DNA of 64,000 nt from Thalassoroseus pseudoceratinae (GTDB lineage Bacteria > Planctomycetota > Planctomycetia > Planctomycetales > Planctomycetaceae), in the NCBI RefSeq assembly GCF_011634775.1, contig NZ_JAALXT010000004.1:1-64000 (forward strand), read 5' to 3'. The notes under the pieces were generated by a model, which ran no database searches, had not been told where the DNA came from, and worked only from the letters and a program-made list of their open reading frames with translations. Each line of letters opens with the position of its first letter. The stretch's first letter is position 1. A program made the position numbers and the translations under genes. Shown piece by piece: positions 9,325-18,013 of this stretch.

Positions 9325-10857
9325 TCAGTCTCGCGGAGACACGGATTTCAAGCGACGTTCGACTTGGGCTTGATGGAGATTCGCCGGTGCGAAGCGTCCC
9401 GGAGTTTGTGGCTCGTAATACCAACCGTTTGGCAGCGTGACTGGTTTCTTCACACCGCCGTCGTACGCATTGAGTCCAACGAAGAGCAAACCCGCTGGTC
9501 CGAAATCCGGTTTCGGCGGCGTGATCTTCGTTCGAGAATCGATGTTCCAAAAAACGTTGCCCGTCCCGGCGTGTCTTCCTTTGCCCCGCGTCCCACCGGA
9601 ATTCCACGGTCGCGATGCTTTCCCAAGACTGATCTGCGTAAACAGATTTTCGTAGGGTGCCTCACGGTGGAAATCAAAACAGAGGTCGACACCATTGCCT
9701 TCGGAAAACACATTCCCCACGGAACCGCGTGTGACGGTGACATCGTGAATGAACCGTGTCCGAATGCGAAATTTCGTCACCAAACAATCCTGACCAGCGG
9801 CGGTGAATCCATGGTGGCCAGTACGACCTTCCCGATCGGGCTGCCGATCGGACCGAATCGTGACGTCGGTCACGGTGTGAAATTGGCCATGAATGAAGAT
9901 TCCCGAATCGCAATTGAGAATCTCAACGTCGCGGACCCAATTGTTCGTTCCGATCAAATCGATGCCGTTGAACCCGACCTCTTTGAAATGCCCGCCGTAT
10001 GGTGTTACGGGGAATTCGATCGACACGCCTTCCAACCCGCTGTTCTGTGTTCGCGGCTGAAATTTCGTCAGCGTTGGTTGCCAACGGGGATTGATGTCCG
10101 CGCGCAACGGACGATCAAGCGTGACGCGATCACCCGAAACCGCCGTCACACGGGCAACTTGGACGATCGAAAGTTTGCCACGCACCGTCTTGTCATCCCC
10201 CGAGTCTCCCCGGTAGAGGTAATCCGTCAAACTGCCCGCGTCGTCGTCGGTCATTTTGAGTTGGACATCGTCACCAACCTGAACATCTTGCAGATTGGCG
10301 ACTTGAACTTCGGTGTCTCCACGCTCGGCCGTTCCGCTGATCGGTTGTTTCTTTGCCGACGCGACACCCCATCCGCCAACCGTGATCAAACCGCCCGACC
10401 AGGAATACTTGGTTGTGGCCTGACCGCCGCCAGTTTGCGTTTGTGTCGGCTCGATTTCTTGCAGACTCCGCGTGAAGAACAACGTTGTCTGTCGTGAGCC
10501 TTCTCCCTGAAGCACCGTGCCCGCGGTTTGGATCCGGAGTCGATCCGACAGCACAAAACGCCCCGCTGGAACGCCGATGCACTGACCGGGATTCTTTTCA
10601 ATGGCTTCCTGAAACGCCTTTGTGGCATCGATACCCGGTTGGGCTCCGTAGTCCGTGACTGAGACCGTGGGCGTTCGTTCCGGAATTGGTTGTTCACTCC
10701 GCTGATACCCGGCGAACGAGAAATCGGGCAACGGGCCTTTCGGATCCCACTTCTCCCCAGTTCGCCCCCAGAGACTTGTCTGGGCAACGAGTTCACCGCT
10801 CGCGGCATGGAACACCAGCAGTGCGAGAAGAATTCCCCCGAGACTCCACCGTGTCAT
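9325..10857 (-). CDS. Secreted right-handed beta-helix protein (pectate lyase superfamily type)
   Basis: The 510-residue protein starts with a signal peptide (MTRWSLGGILLALLVFHAASG). Near residue 65 it has VTDYGAQPGIDATKAFQEAI, the entry motif of the pectate-lyase-superfamily/endopolygalacturonase-like beta-helix fold, followed by VPAGRFVLSDRLRI and many short strands with turns such as GNVFSEG and NVFWNIDS. Relatives bind or cleave polysaccharides outside the cytoplasm. No catalytic residues can be assigned by eye, so substrate and activity remain open. An AAAGGAAT ribosome binding site precedes the start at 10857, which supports it over a 63-residue upstream extension. Confidence 0.75.
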   Translation of the reverse strand: MTRWSLGGILLALLVFHAASGELVAQTSLWGRTGEKWDPKGPLPDFSFAGYQRSEQPIPERTPTVSVTDYGAQPGIDATKAFQEAIEKNPGQCIGVPAGRFVLSDRLRIQTAGTVLQGEGSRQTTLFFTRSLQEIEPTQTQTGGGQATTKYSWSGGLITVGGWGVASAKKQPISGTAERGDTEVQVANLQDVQVGDDVQLKMTDDDAGSLTDYLYRGDSGDDKTVRGKLSIVQVARVTAVSGDRVTLDRPLRADINPRWQPTLTKFQPRTQNSGLEGVSIEFPVTPYGGHFKEVGFNGIDLIGTNNWVRDVEILNCDSGIFIHGQFHTVTDVTIRSDRQPDREGRTGHHGFTAAGQDCLVTKFRIRTRFIHDVTVTRGSVGNVFSEGNGVDLCFDFHREAPYENLFTQISLGKASRPWNSGGTRGKGRHAGTGNVFWNIDSRTKITPPKPDFGPAGLLFVGLNAYDGGVKKPVTLPNGWYYEPQTPGRFAPANLHQAQVERRLKSVSPRD

Positions 10858-11151
10858 TTCATATTCCTTTGCGGGCCGGTTTTCGCCCGTCAGCGAATTC
10901 AGACTTTGTGTTACGGCATCGAAATCGTATTTAGTATCAAGATTTGTCGATGCCATCGCAACGGGGCAGGGTTTGATTTCGAAGCGTGACAGTTCGATGA
11001 CCGGAGGAATCGGTTCATCCGTCAAAGTCACCGGACGAGTTGCCAAAAATCAACGGAATGCGGATGGGATCGGCGAGCACTGCGGCGACACAACCCACAC
11101 TTGGGATGAGACCGTCTCTTCCGCGATTCACGTTTGGGCTGCCCCTCGCTC

Positions 11152-12474
11152 ATGATCGGCATTCTTGTCACCTATTCGCTGACGCTGTTCGGCACACTGG
11201 CTGGGCTGGTGGTGCCGTTCTACGGTCTGTTGGCGTATGTGGCCTTGGCGATTCTCAAGCCGGAAGCACTTTGGGCGTGGTCCGTCCCAGCGAGCAACTA
11301 CAGCCGACTCGTGGCACTTTCGATGCTTCTTGGCTGGGCTCTTCGCGGTTGCGGTGATTGGCGACTCGGGAAAGCGAAGGGAATCACGCTGGCGTTGGTG
11401 GGGTTTTGGTTCTCCAGTATCTTCGGAGCCGCCACAAGCGAAGTCCCCGAAGCCGGTTGGTATTTCGCCTCACAGATCGGCAAGATCGTCGCGCCGTTTA
11501 TTGTCGGCATTACAACCGTCCGCACGACGAAGCAAGTCCGCATCTTGGCATGGGTGATTCTCATCTGCCAAGGTTATATCGCCATGCAAATGAACCTCTA
11601 TTACTTCGGCGGCTACAACAAGCTGAAGGAAGAGGGCTTCGGCGGACTGGACAACAACGGTTATGCCATTTCGCTCAATGCGGCCATTGGGCTGGCGTTC
11701 TTTCTCGGGTTGTATGAAGAGAAACTGTGGAAGAAGGGCATCGCGTTTTTCTTCTGGTTGATGATGGTCAACGCGGTGTTGTTTAGCTACTCCCGAGGTG
11801 GAATGCTGGCGTTGTGCATCACCGGCGGAATCGCGTTTCTGCTGATTCCCAAACGCTCGACGCACTATCTGATGCTCGGATTGGCGATCGCGCTCGGCGT
11901 GCGGTTGGCGGGGGAAGAAGTTACCGAACGGTTCATGACGATCTTCGCCGACGCCAAAGAACGCGACCGCTCCGCCGAAAGCCGACTCGAACTCTGGGGG
12001 GCATGCTGGCAAGCAATGCTCGACAACCCGCTGTTCGGCATCGGTCCCGATCACTTCCAAATCAAAGCTCACACCTTTGGATTCAAAAAAGGAAAAGCCG
12101 CCCACTCGTTGTGGTTCGAGGTCGGTGCGGAACTCGGTTTTCCGGGAATCATCTGTCTGATTGCGTTTTACTTCCTGTGCATTAAGGGGCTGTGGCGTTT
12201 GAGTCGAAAGTTATCGAACTCACCCGATGCCGACCCGTGGCTCAAACCGATTGCATCGATGGTGATCAGTTCCTTGATCGGGTTCATCGTCTCCGCACAG
12301 TTCGTGACCGTCGAAGCCGTGGAAATTCCGTACTACGTGACACTCCTGGGGGCCATCGTGCTGAAACTCCAATCCGGTCGCCCTCAACAAACGTACGAAG
12401 ATGACGAGGAGGAGTGGATCGACGAGGAACCAGAGTTCGACTACGCCGAAGCGGACGTCGTCGGTGCGGTATGA
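11152..12474 (+). CDS. O-antigen ligase / Wzy-like membrane protein
   Basis: A 440-residue polytopic membrane protein with about ten hydrophobic segments. It contains the hallmark of the O-antigen ligase family in its larger periplasmic region: SAESRLELWGACWQAM, then NPLFGIGPDHF, then AHSLWFEVGAELGFPG. These correspond to the conserved Arg, Pro-Gly-Gly and His-Glu positions. Members join or polymerise lipid-linked glycans at the periplasmic face; exosortase-associated O-glycosylation ligases are close relatives. No glycosyltransferase cluster surrounds it, so the substrate is unknown. The C-terminal ~30 residues are very acidic (YEDDEEEWIDEEPEFD). The start at 11152 gives a normal first membrane helix. 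Confidence 0.85.
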   Translation: MIGILVTYSLTLFGTLAGLVVPFYGLLAYVALAILKPEALWAWSVPASNYSRLVALSMLLGWALRGCGDWRLGKAKGITLALVGFWFSSIFGAATSEVPEAGWYFASQIGKIVAPFIVGITTVRTTKQVRILAWVILICQGYIAMQMNLYYFGGYNKLKEEGFGGLDNNGYAISLNAAIGLAFFLGLYEEKLWKKGIAFFFWLMMVNAVLFSYSRGGMLALCITGGIAFLLIPKRSTHYLMLGLAIALGVRLAGEEVTERFMTIFADAKERDRSAESRLELWGACWQAMLDNPLFGIGPDHFQIKAHTFGFKKGKAAHSLWFEVGAELGFPGIICLIAFYFLCIKGLWRLSRKLSNSPDADPWLKPIASMVISSLIGFIVSAQFVTVEAVEIPYYVTLLGAIVLKLQSGRPQQTYEDDEEEWIDEEPEFDYAEADVVGAV

Positions 12475-12519
12475 TAGAATCTCGGAATCGTGTTTCGTGC
12501 CCGATCCGAGAATCAAACC

Positions 12520-13347
12520 ATGTCCACACCGCTGCCAAAGACCGTTGAGTTTCCATCTCTGGGAACCGTTTGCCGACTCGGTTTGGCGTCTCGAGGGAAT
12601 ACCGAGTTGCCCGCCGATGCGGTTCACGAGGCGATCGAGCAGGGCGTGAACTATCTCAATTGGTGCGGCACCGAGAACGGTATGCAACGGGCAATCCGTG
12701 AACTCGGTTCGCGTCGTGATGACGTGCGAATCGCCGTTCAGTTGGAATCTCGCAGTGCGGAAGTTGCTCGACGGGAATTCGAGCAAATCTGTGAGGAACT
12801 CCAAAGCGAGGTGATCGACGTTGTCACCTATTACTACGTCGAAGACCAAGAAGATTGGGACCGCATTCACGAACCCGATGGTGCCGCCGGCTATTTGGAG
12901 ATGCTCAAGTCGGAGGGGCGTGTGAAGTCGATTGGTTTGACCAGCCATCAACGACCGCTCGCCGCGAGTTTCATCCAAAACTCTGACTACCTCGACATGC
13001 TGATGCTCCGCTACAACGCCGCCCATCGCGGTGCGGAAAACGATGTGTTCCCAATCACACAAGGTCGGTTGCCGGTCGTCTCGTTCACGGCTCTGCGTTG
13101 GGGTGCGTTGTTGCGTCCCACCCCGACCGATCCGCCGGATTTCGTCATTCCACCAGCGACTGATTGGTACCGCTTCGCTTTGGCACATCCGGCCGTGAGC
13201 GTCACGCTAATGGCTCCCAACGACGCCGACGAACTTCGGCAAAATCTTTCGCTGCTCGAATCTTGGGACGCACTCTCCCCCGAACGCCATGCCGAACTCG
13301 CCGCCCACGGCGACCGTGTGCGTGAACATGCGGGCCGGTTCCCGTGA
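12520..13347 (+). CDS. Aldo/keto-reductase-like protein lacking the catalytic tetrad
   Basis: A 275-residue protein with the aldo/keto reductase barrel pattern: an alternating strand-helix layout, YLEMLKSEGRVKSIGLTSH (a typical AKR segment near 128-146) and a C-terminal HPAVSVTLMAPNDADELRQN segment. The expected catalytic Asp-Tyr-Lys-His are absent: residues 44-54 read NYLNWCGTENG where FDTAxxYG is normal, 71-76 read IAVQLE without the Lys, and 103-112 read TYYYVEDQED without the His. It may be a non-catalytic or repurposed member. It starts 45 bases after the ligase-like gene on the same strand and is probably cytoplasmic. Confidence 0.7.
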   Translation: MSTPLPKTVEFPSLGTVCRLGLASRGNTELPADAVHEAIEQGVNYLNWCGTENGMQRAIRELGSRRDDVRIAVQLESRSAEVARREFEQICEELQSEVIDVVTYYYVEDQEDWDRIHEPDGAAGYLEMLKSEGRVKSIGLTSHQRPLAASFIQNSDYLDMLMLRYNAAHRGAENDVFPITQGRLPVVSFTALRWGALLRPTPTDPPDFVIPPATDWYRFALAHPAVSVTLMAPNDADELRQNLSLLESWDALSPERHAELAAHGDRVREHAGRFP

Positions 13348-13509
13348 TCGTCGAATGAGGAGAATAAGGATTGCGAGTGGCGAATGACGCTTTTTCAAAC
13401 TGTCAAACTTCACCGCTCCACATTTGCTCAATCTCGACATCAACTATGGGCGACGTTACCATGAAGACGAATGCTTGAACGTTAATATGTTTCCATTGGA
13501 GTCTCCGTC

Positions 13510-14802
13510 GTGAGCGAACCCGCCCCAACATCTTCAAATGTTTCCCGCCGTTCATTTCTGCAAGTTGCCGGTGCTGCGGCAGCGACGACAGGCATGACCG
13601 CTGCCAGTTATGCTCGTGTTCTCGGTGCGAACGACCGTATCCGCACGAGTTTCATCGGCGTCGGCGGCATGGGAACTGGCCACCTCAATGCCATCAAAAA
13701 ATTGACCGGCCCAGACAACCTGCAACCCGTTTCTGTCGCGGACTGCTGGCAGAAGCGAGCCGAAGAAGGTGCCGCCCGTGTCGGTGCCGAAAACGCTTAC
13801 CAAGACTATCGTCGTGTGCTCGATGAAGAAGTCGATTACGTCACCATCGCCACGCCAGAACACTGGCACGCGAAGATGACAATTGACGCCTTCGATGCCG
13901 GGAAAGCCGTCTACTGCGAAAAGCCGATGACGCACAACATTCCCGAAGCGATCGAAGTCGTCAACAAGCAGAAAGAAACGGGCTTGGCCCTTCAAGTCGG
14001 CGTGCAGGGCATGTCTGACGACAGCTACTCATCCGCCGCGAAAGCCATCGAAGACGGCGTACTCGGGCAAGTCGTGCAAGCTCAGATTGAGTATGTGCGT
14101 CGCTACGGTTCACAAGGCCCCTGGCGAAAACCGGGTCTGAAAGACGACATGCCCAAACCGGAAGATCTCGACTGGAACGCTTGGCTCGGGAAAGCTCCCA
14201 AGACCGATTGGAATCCGCACCATTACTTCGAATGGCGATGCTACTCGATGTACTCCGGCGGGGTCGCGACGGACTTGTTCATCCACCGCATCACGCGGAT
14301 TATGAAAGCGTGTAACTTGCTCTACCCGAACCGCGTTGTCGGCATGGGTGGCATCTGGCAATGGCCGGACGGTCGGAACTTGCCGGACAACTTCGAAATG
14401 ATCTGCGAGTACCCCCGCGGCATGACGGTCTACGTGCTCGGTACGCAGAGCAACCGGGTGGGTGTCGATCACCTCATCCGTGGGTATCGGGGCACGTTGT
14501 ACTTCACCCGAGAAGGGTGGGTCGCCAAGGACAAAGACGGCAAAGTCCTCGCCGAACACAAAAAGTCCGGTGCCGAAGACATCCACTTGCATCACACCAA
14601 CCTGCACAACCATCTCCGCAACGGCGAAGAATTGAACTGCCCGCCGGAGTTGGGCCTGGCTGGCGTGGTCGCCGTGAACTTGGCCAACGAATCCTGGCGA
14701 AGCGGTCGCATGATGGCCTGGGACAAAGACAAAGGCGAAATGGTCTCCGCCGACCAAATCAAATGGGATCCCTACCCAGACACCGACCCCGACGCTGCCT
14801 AA
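13510..14802 (+). CDS. Tat-exported Gfo/Idh/MocA family oxidoreductase
   Basis: A 430-residue protein with a GTG start and a twin-arginine signal (SRRSFLQVAGAAAATTG, residues 13-29). The NAD(P)-binding Rossmann motif follows as FIGVGGMGTGH, and the family's EKPMTHN motif supplies the conserved Lys. The C-terminal substrate domain includes a His-rich LHHTNLHNH segment. Exported members of this family are abundant in planctomycetes and are usually thought to act on sugars or glycosides in the periplasm; the substrate here is unknown. The gene stands alone, followed by a hairpin terminator. Confidence 0.88.
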   Translation: MSEPAPTSSNVSRRSFLQVAGAAAATTGMTAASYARVLGANDRIRTSFIGVGGMGTGHLNAIKKLTGPDNLQPVSVADCWQKRAEEGAARVGAENAYQDYRRVLDEEVDYVTIATPEHWHAKMTIDAFDAGKAVYCEKPMTHNIPEAIEVVNKQKETGLALQVGVQGMSDDSYSSAAKAIEDGVLGQVVQAQIEYVRRYGSQGPWRKPGLKDDMPKPEDLDWNAWLGKAPKTDWNPHHYFEWRCYSMYSGGVATDLFIHRITRIMKACNLLYPNRVVGMGGIWQWPDGRNLPDNFEMICEYPRGMTVYVLGTQSNRVGVDHLIRGYRGTLYFTREGWVAKDKDGKVLAEHKKSGAEDIHLHHTNLHNHLRNGEELNCPPELGLAGVVAVNLANESWRSGRMMAWDKDKGEMVSADQIKWDPYPDTDPDAA

Positions 14803-14836
14803 GCGATGATGAGGTCTAATGTGATGATGTGAAAGA

Positions 14837-14861
14837 AGCCGCCGGTTCCCGACCGGCGGCT
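14837..14861. terminator. Bidirectional hairpin terminator between convergent genes
   Basis: Ten-base arms AGCCGCCGGT (14837-14846) and ACCGGCGGCT (14852-14861) enclose TCCCG. The hairpin is followed by a T-rich stretch and lies between the convergent ends at 14802 and 14866. The arm sequence is close to that of the hairpin at 15733-15766. Confidence 0.75.
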
Positions 14862-14865
14862 GTTC

Positions 14866-15681
14866 TTATTGCGCTCGTCGCAGAATCACCACGCGACAAT
14901 CCACATTCAGAACCTGTGTGCCGTTTGCCATTTCGACCAGTGGAATCGGCCAATGAGAATGACCGCGAACCACCAGCGTTTTGGGAAATCGCTCAAGGGT
15001 TCCTCGGATATTCGATGAACCCCTCAAGTCATTTGCCGGAAAATCAGGACCGTCATGCATCACCAACACGTCAGGAAGCTGATCTAGTAGCAATTCCGTA
15101 TAGGTGAGAAAATCCGATTCGGTTTTGCGGTGGAGTTTGTTTGGATAACCTATGATGCCACCTATCCCGGCCACGACCAGGCTATCGAGATTCGTTGAGT
15201 TGCCATCAAGATAATGAGCATTGCCGGACACGTTACGTGTGGGTTCGTCGCGGTTTCCGAAGGTATCGTGATTGCCCGCCACCCCAGCGACCCAGCGAAA
15301 ACTCTCTGCAAACGCTCTCCAGACTGGCAGGACATCGCCGGAGCCCCCACGTTTGTCGAGATTGGGCACTGTATAGAAATCCCCAGCGAGAATCACACCG
15401 GTTCGATTCGGATCGAGATTTAACTCCGGCAAAAGCTCCGAGCACAAGCGTTCTGGCAGTGCTTCACCAAGCAATCGCTGCGGACCGCAGTTGGCTTCTT
15501 GAAATCGTTCGCGTCCTTGCAAGTCCGCCGTTGCCAGAAGTGCTTCGAGATCGCCGGGGAGCCCCGAGACTTCTCCGGTGTGAACCGGCAACCGATCCGT
15601 ATAAAACGCTCCCGGCCCTTTCCCCGCATTGAGGAACGGAATTTCAAGGATTGGATGCTCAGTGATTGATACGATTCTCAT
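14866..15681 (-). CDS. Calcineurin-like metallophosphoesterase
   Basis: A 271-residue phosphoesterase. Visible metal-site motifs are GVILAGDFYT (the GDxx motif, near residue 95), VAGVAGNHDTFG (the GNHD motif, near 135), VMHDGPD (near 205) and VVRGHSHW (the GHxH motif, near 237). The first DxH motif is not obvious in the N-terminal 90 residues, which are longer than usual and read HTGEVSGLPGDLEALL; the N-terminus may be diverged. Members hydrolyse phosphoesters of nucleotides, nucleic acids or proteins, and the substrate here is not predictable. It is probably cytoplasmic, with no signal peptide. Confidence 0.82.
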   Translation of the reverse strand: MRIVSITEHPILEIPFLNAGKGPGAFYTDRLPVHTGEVSGLPGDLEALLATADLQGRERFQEANCGPQRLLGEALPERLCSELLPELNLDPNRTGVILAGDFYTVPNLDKRGGSGDVLPVWRAFAESFRWVAGVAGNHDTFGNRDEPTRNVSGNAHYLDGNSTNLDSLVVAGIGGIIGYPNKLHRKTESDFLTYTELLLDQLPDVLVMHDGPDFPANDLRGSSNIRGTLERFPKTLVVRGHSHWPIPLVEMANGTQVLNVDCRVVILRRAQ

Positions 15682-15732
15682 TAACGACTACGACAACGAA
15701 CCGGAGCAAGAAGTTCGCCATTAATGCCAAAT

Positions 15733-15766
15733 AAACAAGCCGCCGGAGGGAACCGGCGGCTTGTTT
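15733..15766 (-). terminator. Hairpin terminator downstream of the cyclophilin gene
   Basis: Arms AAACAAGCCGCCGG (15733-15746) and CCGGCGGCTTGTTT (15753-15766) pair over 14 bases around AGGGAA. It is read as the terminator of the minus-strand peptidyl-prolyl isomerase gene ending at 15797. The arms share their core with the terminator at 14837-14861. Confidence 0.75.
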
Positions 15767-15796
15767 CACATGATCACATCAGACCACATCACATCA

Positions 15797-16414
15797 TCAC
15801 TTCTTCTCAACAATCGTCGCTTTCTTGATGTAATCGAGCTTCGGAAAGTTTTCTTTCAGATACTCATTCCCACGACGGGTGATCATCGCTTGGCTGGGTT
15901 GTTCGCGGTATTGGGCGTTGATCTTCTTGACGACGTCCATGCCCTTCGAGACTTTCCCGAAAGCGGCGAAACCGTAGCCGCCGTAGTTGTCGAGACGAGA
16001 GTTGTCGGCCAAGTTGATGAAGAGTTGTGTCGTGCGGGTATTGGGGCCGGAGTTCGCGAAGGTCAGCGTGCCTTCTTCGTTGGTGTGCTTCGGCGGATCG
16101 TCGGGAATGCGGGCTTCGGCCCACTTCTGTTGAATGTCTGGGTTGCCGTTCATGCCGAATTGTACAACGAACCCAGGCACGACGCGGAAGAACCGGCACT
16201 CGTTGTAGAAACCCTTCTTGACGGCGTCGTGGAACCGATCGACACCACGCGGGGCCCAATCCCGATGCACATCGACAATGAAATCACCAGCGGTCGTTTC
16301 AAATTTGACCTGAAACTCCGCGGGTGCGGGACCACCCTCGTCCGCCGCCATTGCCGACCGCCATGCCAACGCCGTGAGGGCCAAAGCCGTTGCAAACTTC
16401 AGAAACTTCGACAT
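15797..16414 (-). CDS. Exported cyclophilin-type peptidyl-prolyl cis-trans isomerase
   Basis: A 205-residue protein with an N-terminal signal peptide (MSKFLKFATALALTALAWRSAMA). The cyclophilin domain includes FFRVVPGFVVQFG with the catalytic Arg, Phe and Gln, then GTLTFANSGPNTRTTQLFIN and FAAFGKVSKGMDVV. The position of the eukaryotic active-site Trp is taken by Phe, as in many bacterial members. The enzyme should catalyse proline isomerisation during folding of exported proteins. A strong AGGAGAGGAA ribosome binding site fixes the start at 16414. It lies 122 bases downstream of the DUF58 gene on the same strand and ends before a clear hairpin terminator. Confidence 0.92.
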   Translation of the reverse strand: MSKFLKFATALALTALAWRSAMAADEGGPAPAEFQVKFETTAGDFIVDVHRDWAPRGVDRFHDAVKKGFYNECRFFRVVPGFVVQFGMNGNPDIQQKWAEARIPDDPPKHTNEEGTLTFANSGPNTRTTQLFINLADNSRLDNYGGYGFAAFGKVSKGMDVVKKINAQYREQPSQAMITRRGNEYLKENFPKLDYIKKATIVEKK

Positions 16415-16536
16415 CCGTTCCTCTCCTGTCATCATAGAAAATGGTTTCCGTTCGGGGGGATTGATCATAGCATTGCGAACCGGCGAACCCAACCGGCAAC
16501 CATCCTGTCCTTCGCACCAAGTGTGCCACTGACGCG

Positions 16537-17853
16537 CTAGCCGAACGCGCCGATCATGCGTTGCGAGCACAATGCGGCCAGCATGGCTTCGTCATCGACT
16601 CGGCGGACGTCAATTCCCTCGGCCACCAGCCGACCACCGCAGGCGACGAAGTGGTGTTCATCATAGGTGACCACCACCGCCGTAACCGAGTACCCGCTGC
16701 GTTTGAGCGTTCCAAGCGCAATGGCGGTTTCCTCGGGGACATCCGGCAGAATGGCAATGACGGTGGCGTCGCGAGGCAGACGACCGGACACTTCGACGAC
16801 CAATTCGGAAAACGTCAGGCCATCGGTGAGTTCAAGCCGTGCGAGTGTTTCCAGAGTGCGTTGAAATTGATCGGGACCGCGTGCCGATCGCAACTCGACG
16901 GGACGGAGTCGATCGCTTGAGGTCTCTTGGGACGCATCTGTTTGAGCAGCAACGCGAGACCGGAATTCCAAGCGGTGTCCTTGCTGACGAATTCGATCGG
17001 CGGCGTCTCGTCCGTTGGAATACAAACCAAATTGCTGACCGAGCAAATACACCTGATTCGCCAATGCTGTTGCCGTTGTCACGGCGAGTTCCGAGCGGTG
17101 CGGTTCGGCTCGGCTGTTGTAACCGTCTTGATGGAAGTCCACCAGCAGCGTTGCCCCAGCGACAGTCGATGGCTCGTAGACCTTGCTATGAAGTTCGCCA
17201 GTGCGAGCCGTCGCGTGCCAGTGAATTCGCCGCAATGGGTCGCCTTCTTCGTACGCCCGCACACCGGCAATCCGCGTTGGGTCTTCGAACAACCGATACG
17301 TCATCCGCACTTCACCGATCGGACGCCGCGAAGCGATATCGTACCCCGACAGCGGAACGACAGTCGGGGTAATTAACACGTAGACCGGTTCCGTCAGAAC
17401 GCGATACCGGCGATGCAAACCGAACAAATCCCCAGTTTCTGCCAAGAGTGGACCGAGTTGGTAATAACCGCGATAGTCGAATCGAACACGGTAGGAAAGC
17501 TTCTTCGTTTCTCCCGGCTTCAGTCGCATGATCGCCGATCGCGGTTTCTTGATGCCGATTCGCGGCGGACGCTGCATCATCGCCGACTTGGGCACCGAGT
17601 CTTCGAGCAGCAACCACGCAATCGTCCAGCGACCGGTATTCTTGATGGTCACGGTCACGGTTGCTTGATCGCCAATCACACCGTTCGTGATGTTACAACC
17701 TCGCTCGGCCGTCACGCTTTCGATCCAACTGCGTGCGAAAAACCGACTGGTTAACATCACGCCAAGCAACGCATACATGGCGTAAACCAACAGCCCGAGT
17801 TGGAACACCAAACCCACGACTAACAATAAAACGACGACCAAATACCAACGCAT
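16537..17853 (-). CDS. DUF58 domain-containing membrane protein
   Basis: The 438-residue protein begins with two hydrophobic helices (residues 2-45), followed by a beta-rich region and the DUF58 signature GDPLRRIHWHATARTGELHS near residue 200. A vWA-like C-terminal half follows. DUF58 proteins usually sit beside MoxR ATPases and transglutaminase-like proteins in planctomycetes; here no MoxR gene is adjacent, so the partners must be elsewhere. The role is unknown, possibly envelope-associated assembly. The start at 17853 puts the first helix at the N-terminus; upstream in-frame sequence is not family-like. It is divergent from the SUMF1-type gene. Confidence 0.85.
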   Translation of the reverse strand: MRWYLVVVLLLVVGLVFQLGLLVYAMYALLGVMLTSRFFARSWIESVTAERGCNITNGVIGDQATVTVTIKNTGRWTIAWLLLEDSVPKSAMMQRPPRIGIKKPRSAIMRLKPGETKKLSYRVRFDYRGYYQLGPLLAETGDLFGLHRRYRVLTEPVYVLITPTVVPLSGYDIASRRPIGEVRMTYRLFEDPTRIAGVRAYEEGDPLRRIHWHATARTGELHSKVYEPSTVAGATLLVDFHQDGYNSRAEPHRSELAVTTATALANQVYLLGQQFGLYSNGRDAADRIRQQGHRLEFRSRVAAQTDASQETSSDRLRPVELRSARGPDQFQRTLETLARLELTDGLTFSELVVEVSGRLPRDATVIAILPDVPEETAIALGTLKRSGYSVTAVVVTYDEHHFVACGGRLVAEGIDVRRVDDEAMLAALCSQRMIGAFG

Positions 17854-18013
17854 CGAGCAAGCCGTTTCGAGTGAAAAAGTTCTCAATTTCCCTTCACGGT
17901 GCCAGTTTGCCGACGATTCGGCAAGCCTCTGACGTGGAATGCACGATATGGTTTTTCCATGAATTCCGGCTCCGAGTGTTGCGAGAGTGCCCGCCCCGCG
18001 TAAGATAAACGCC

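Noticed and set aside
9364-10497. Long plus-strand open frame opposite the beta-helix protein gene
   Set aside because: It is antisense to a gene with a signal peptide and fold motifs and reads as low-complexity, non-protein-like sequence.
12220-13188. Minus-strand open frame of 322 codons across the aldo/keto-reductase-like gene
   Set aside because: Antisense shadow of two plus-strand genes; no ribosome binding site or motifs.
15761-16540. Plus-strand open frame opposite the cyclophilin gene
   Set aside because: Cyclophilin motifs and a strong ribosome binding site support the minus strand.
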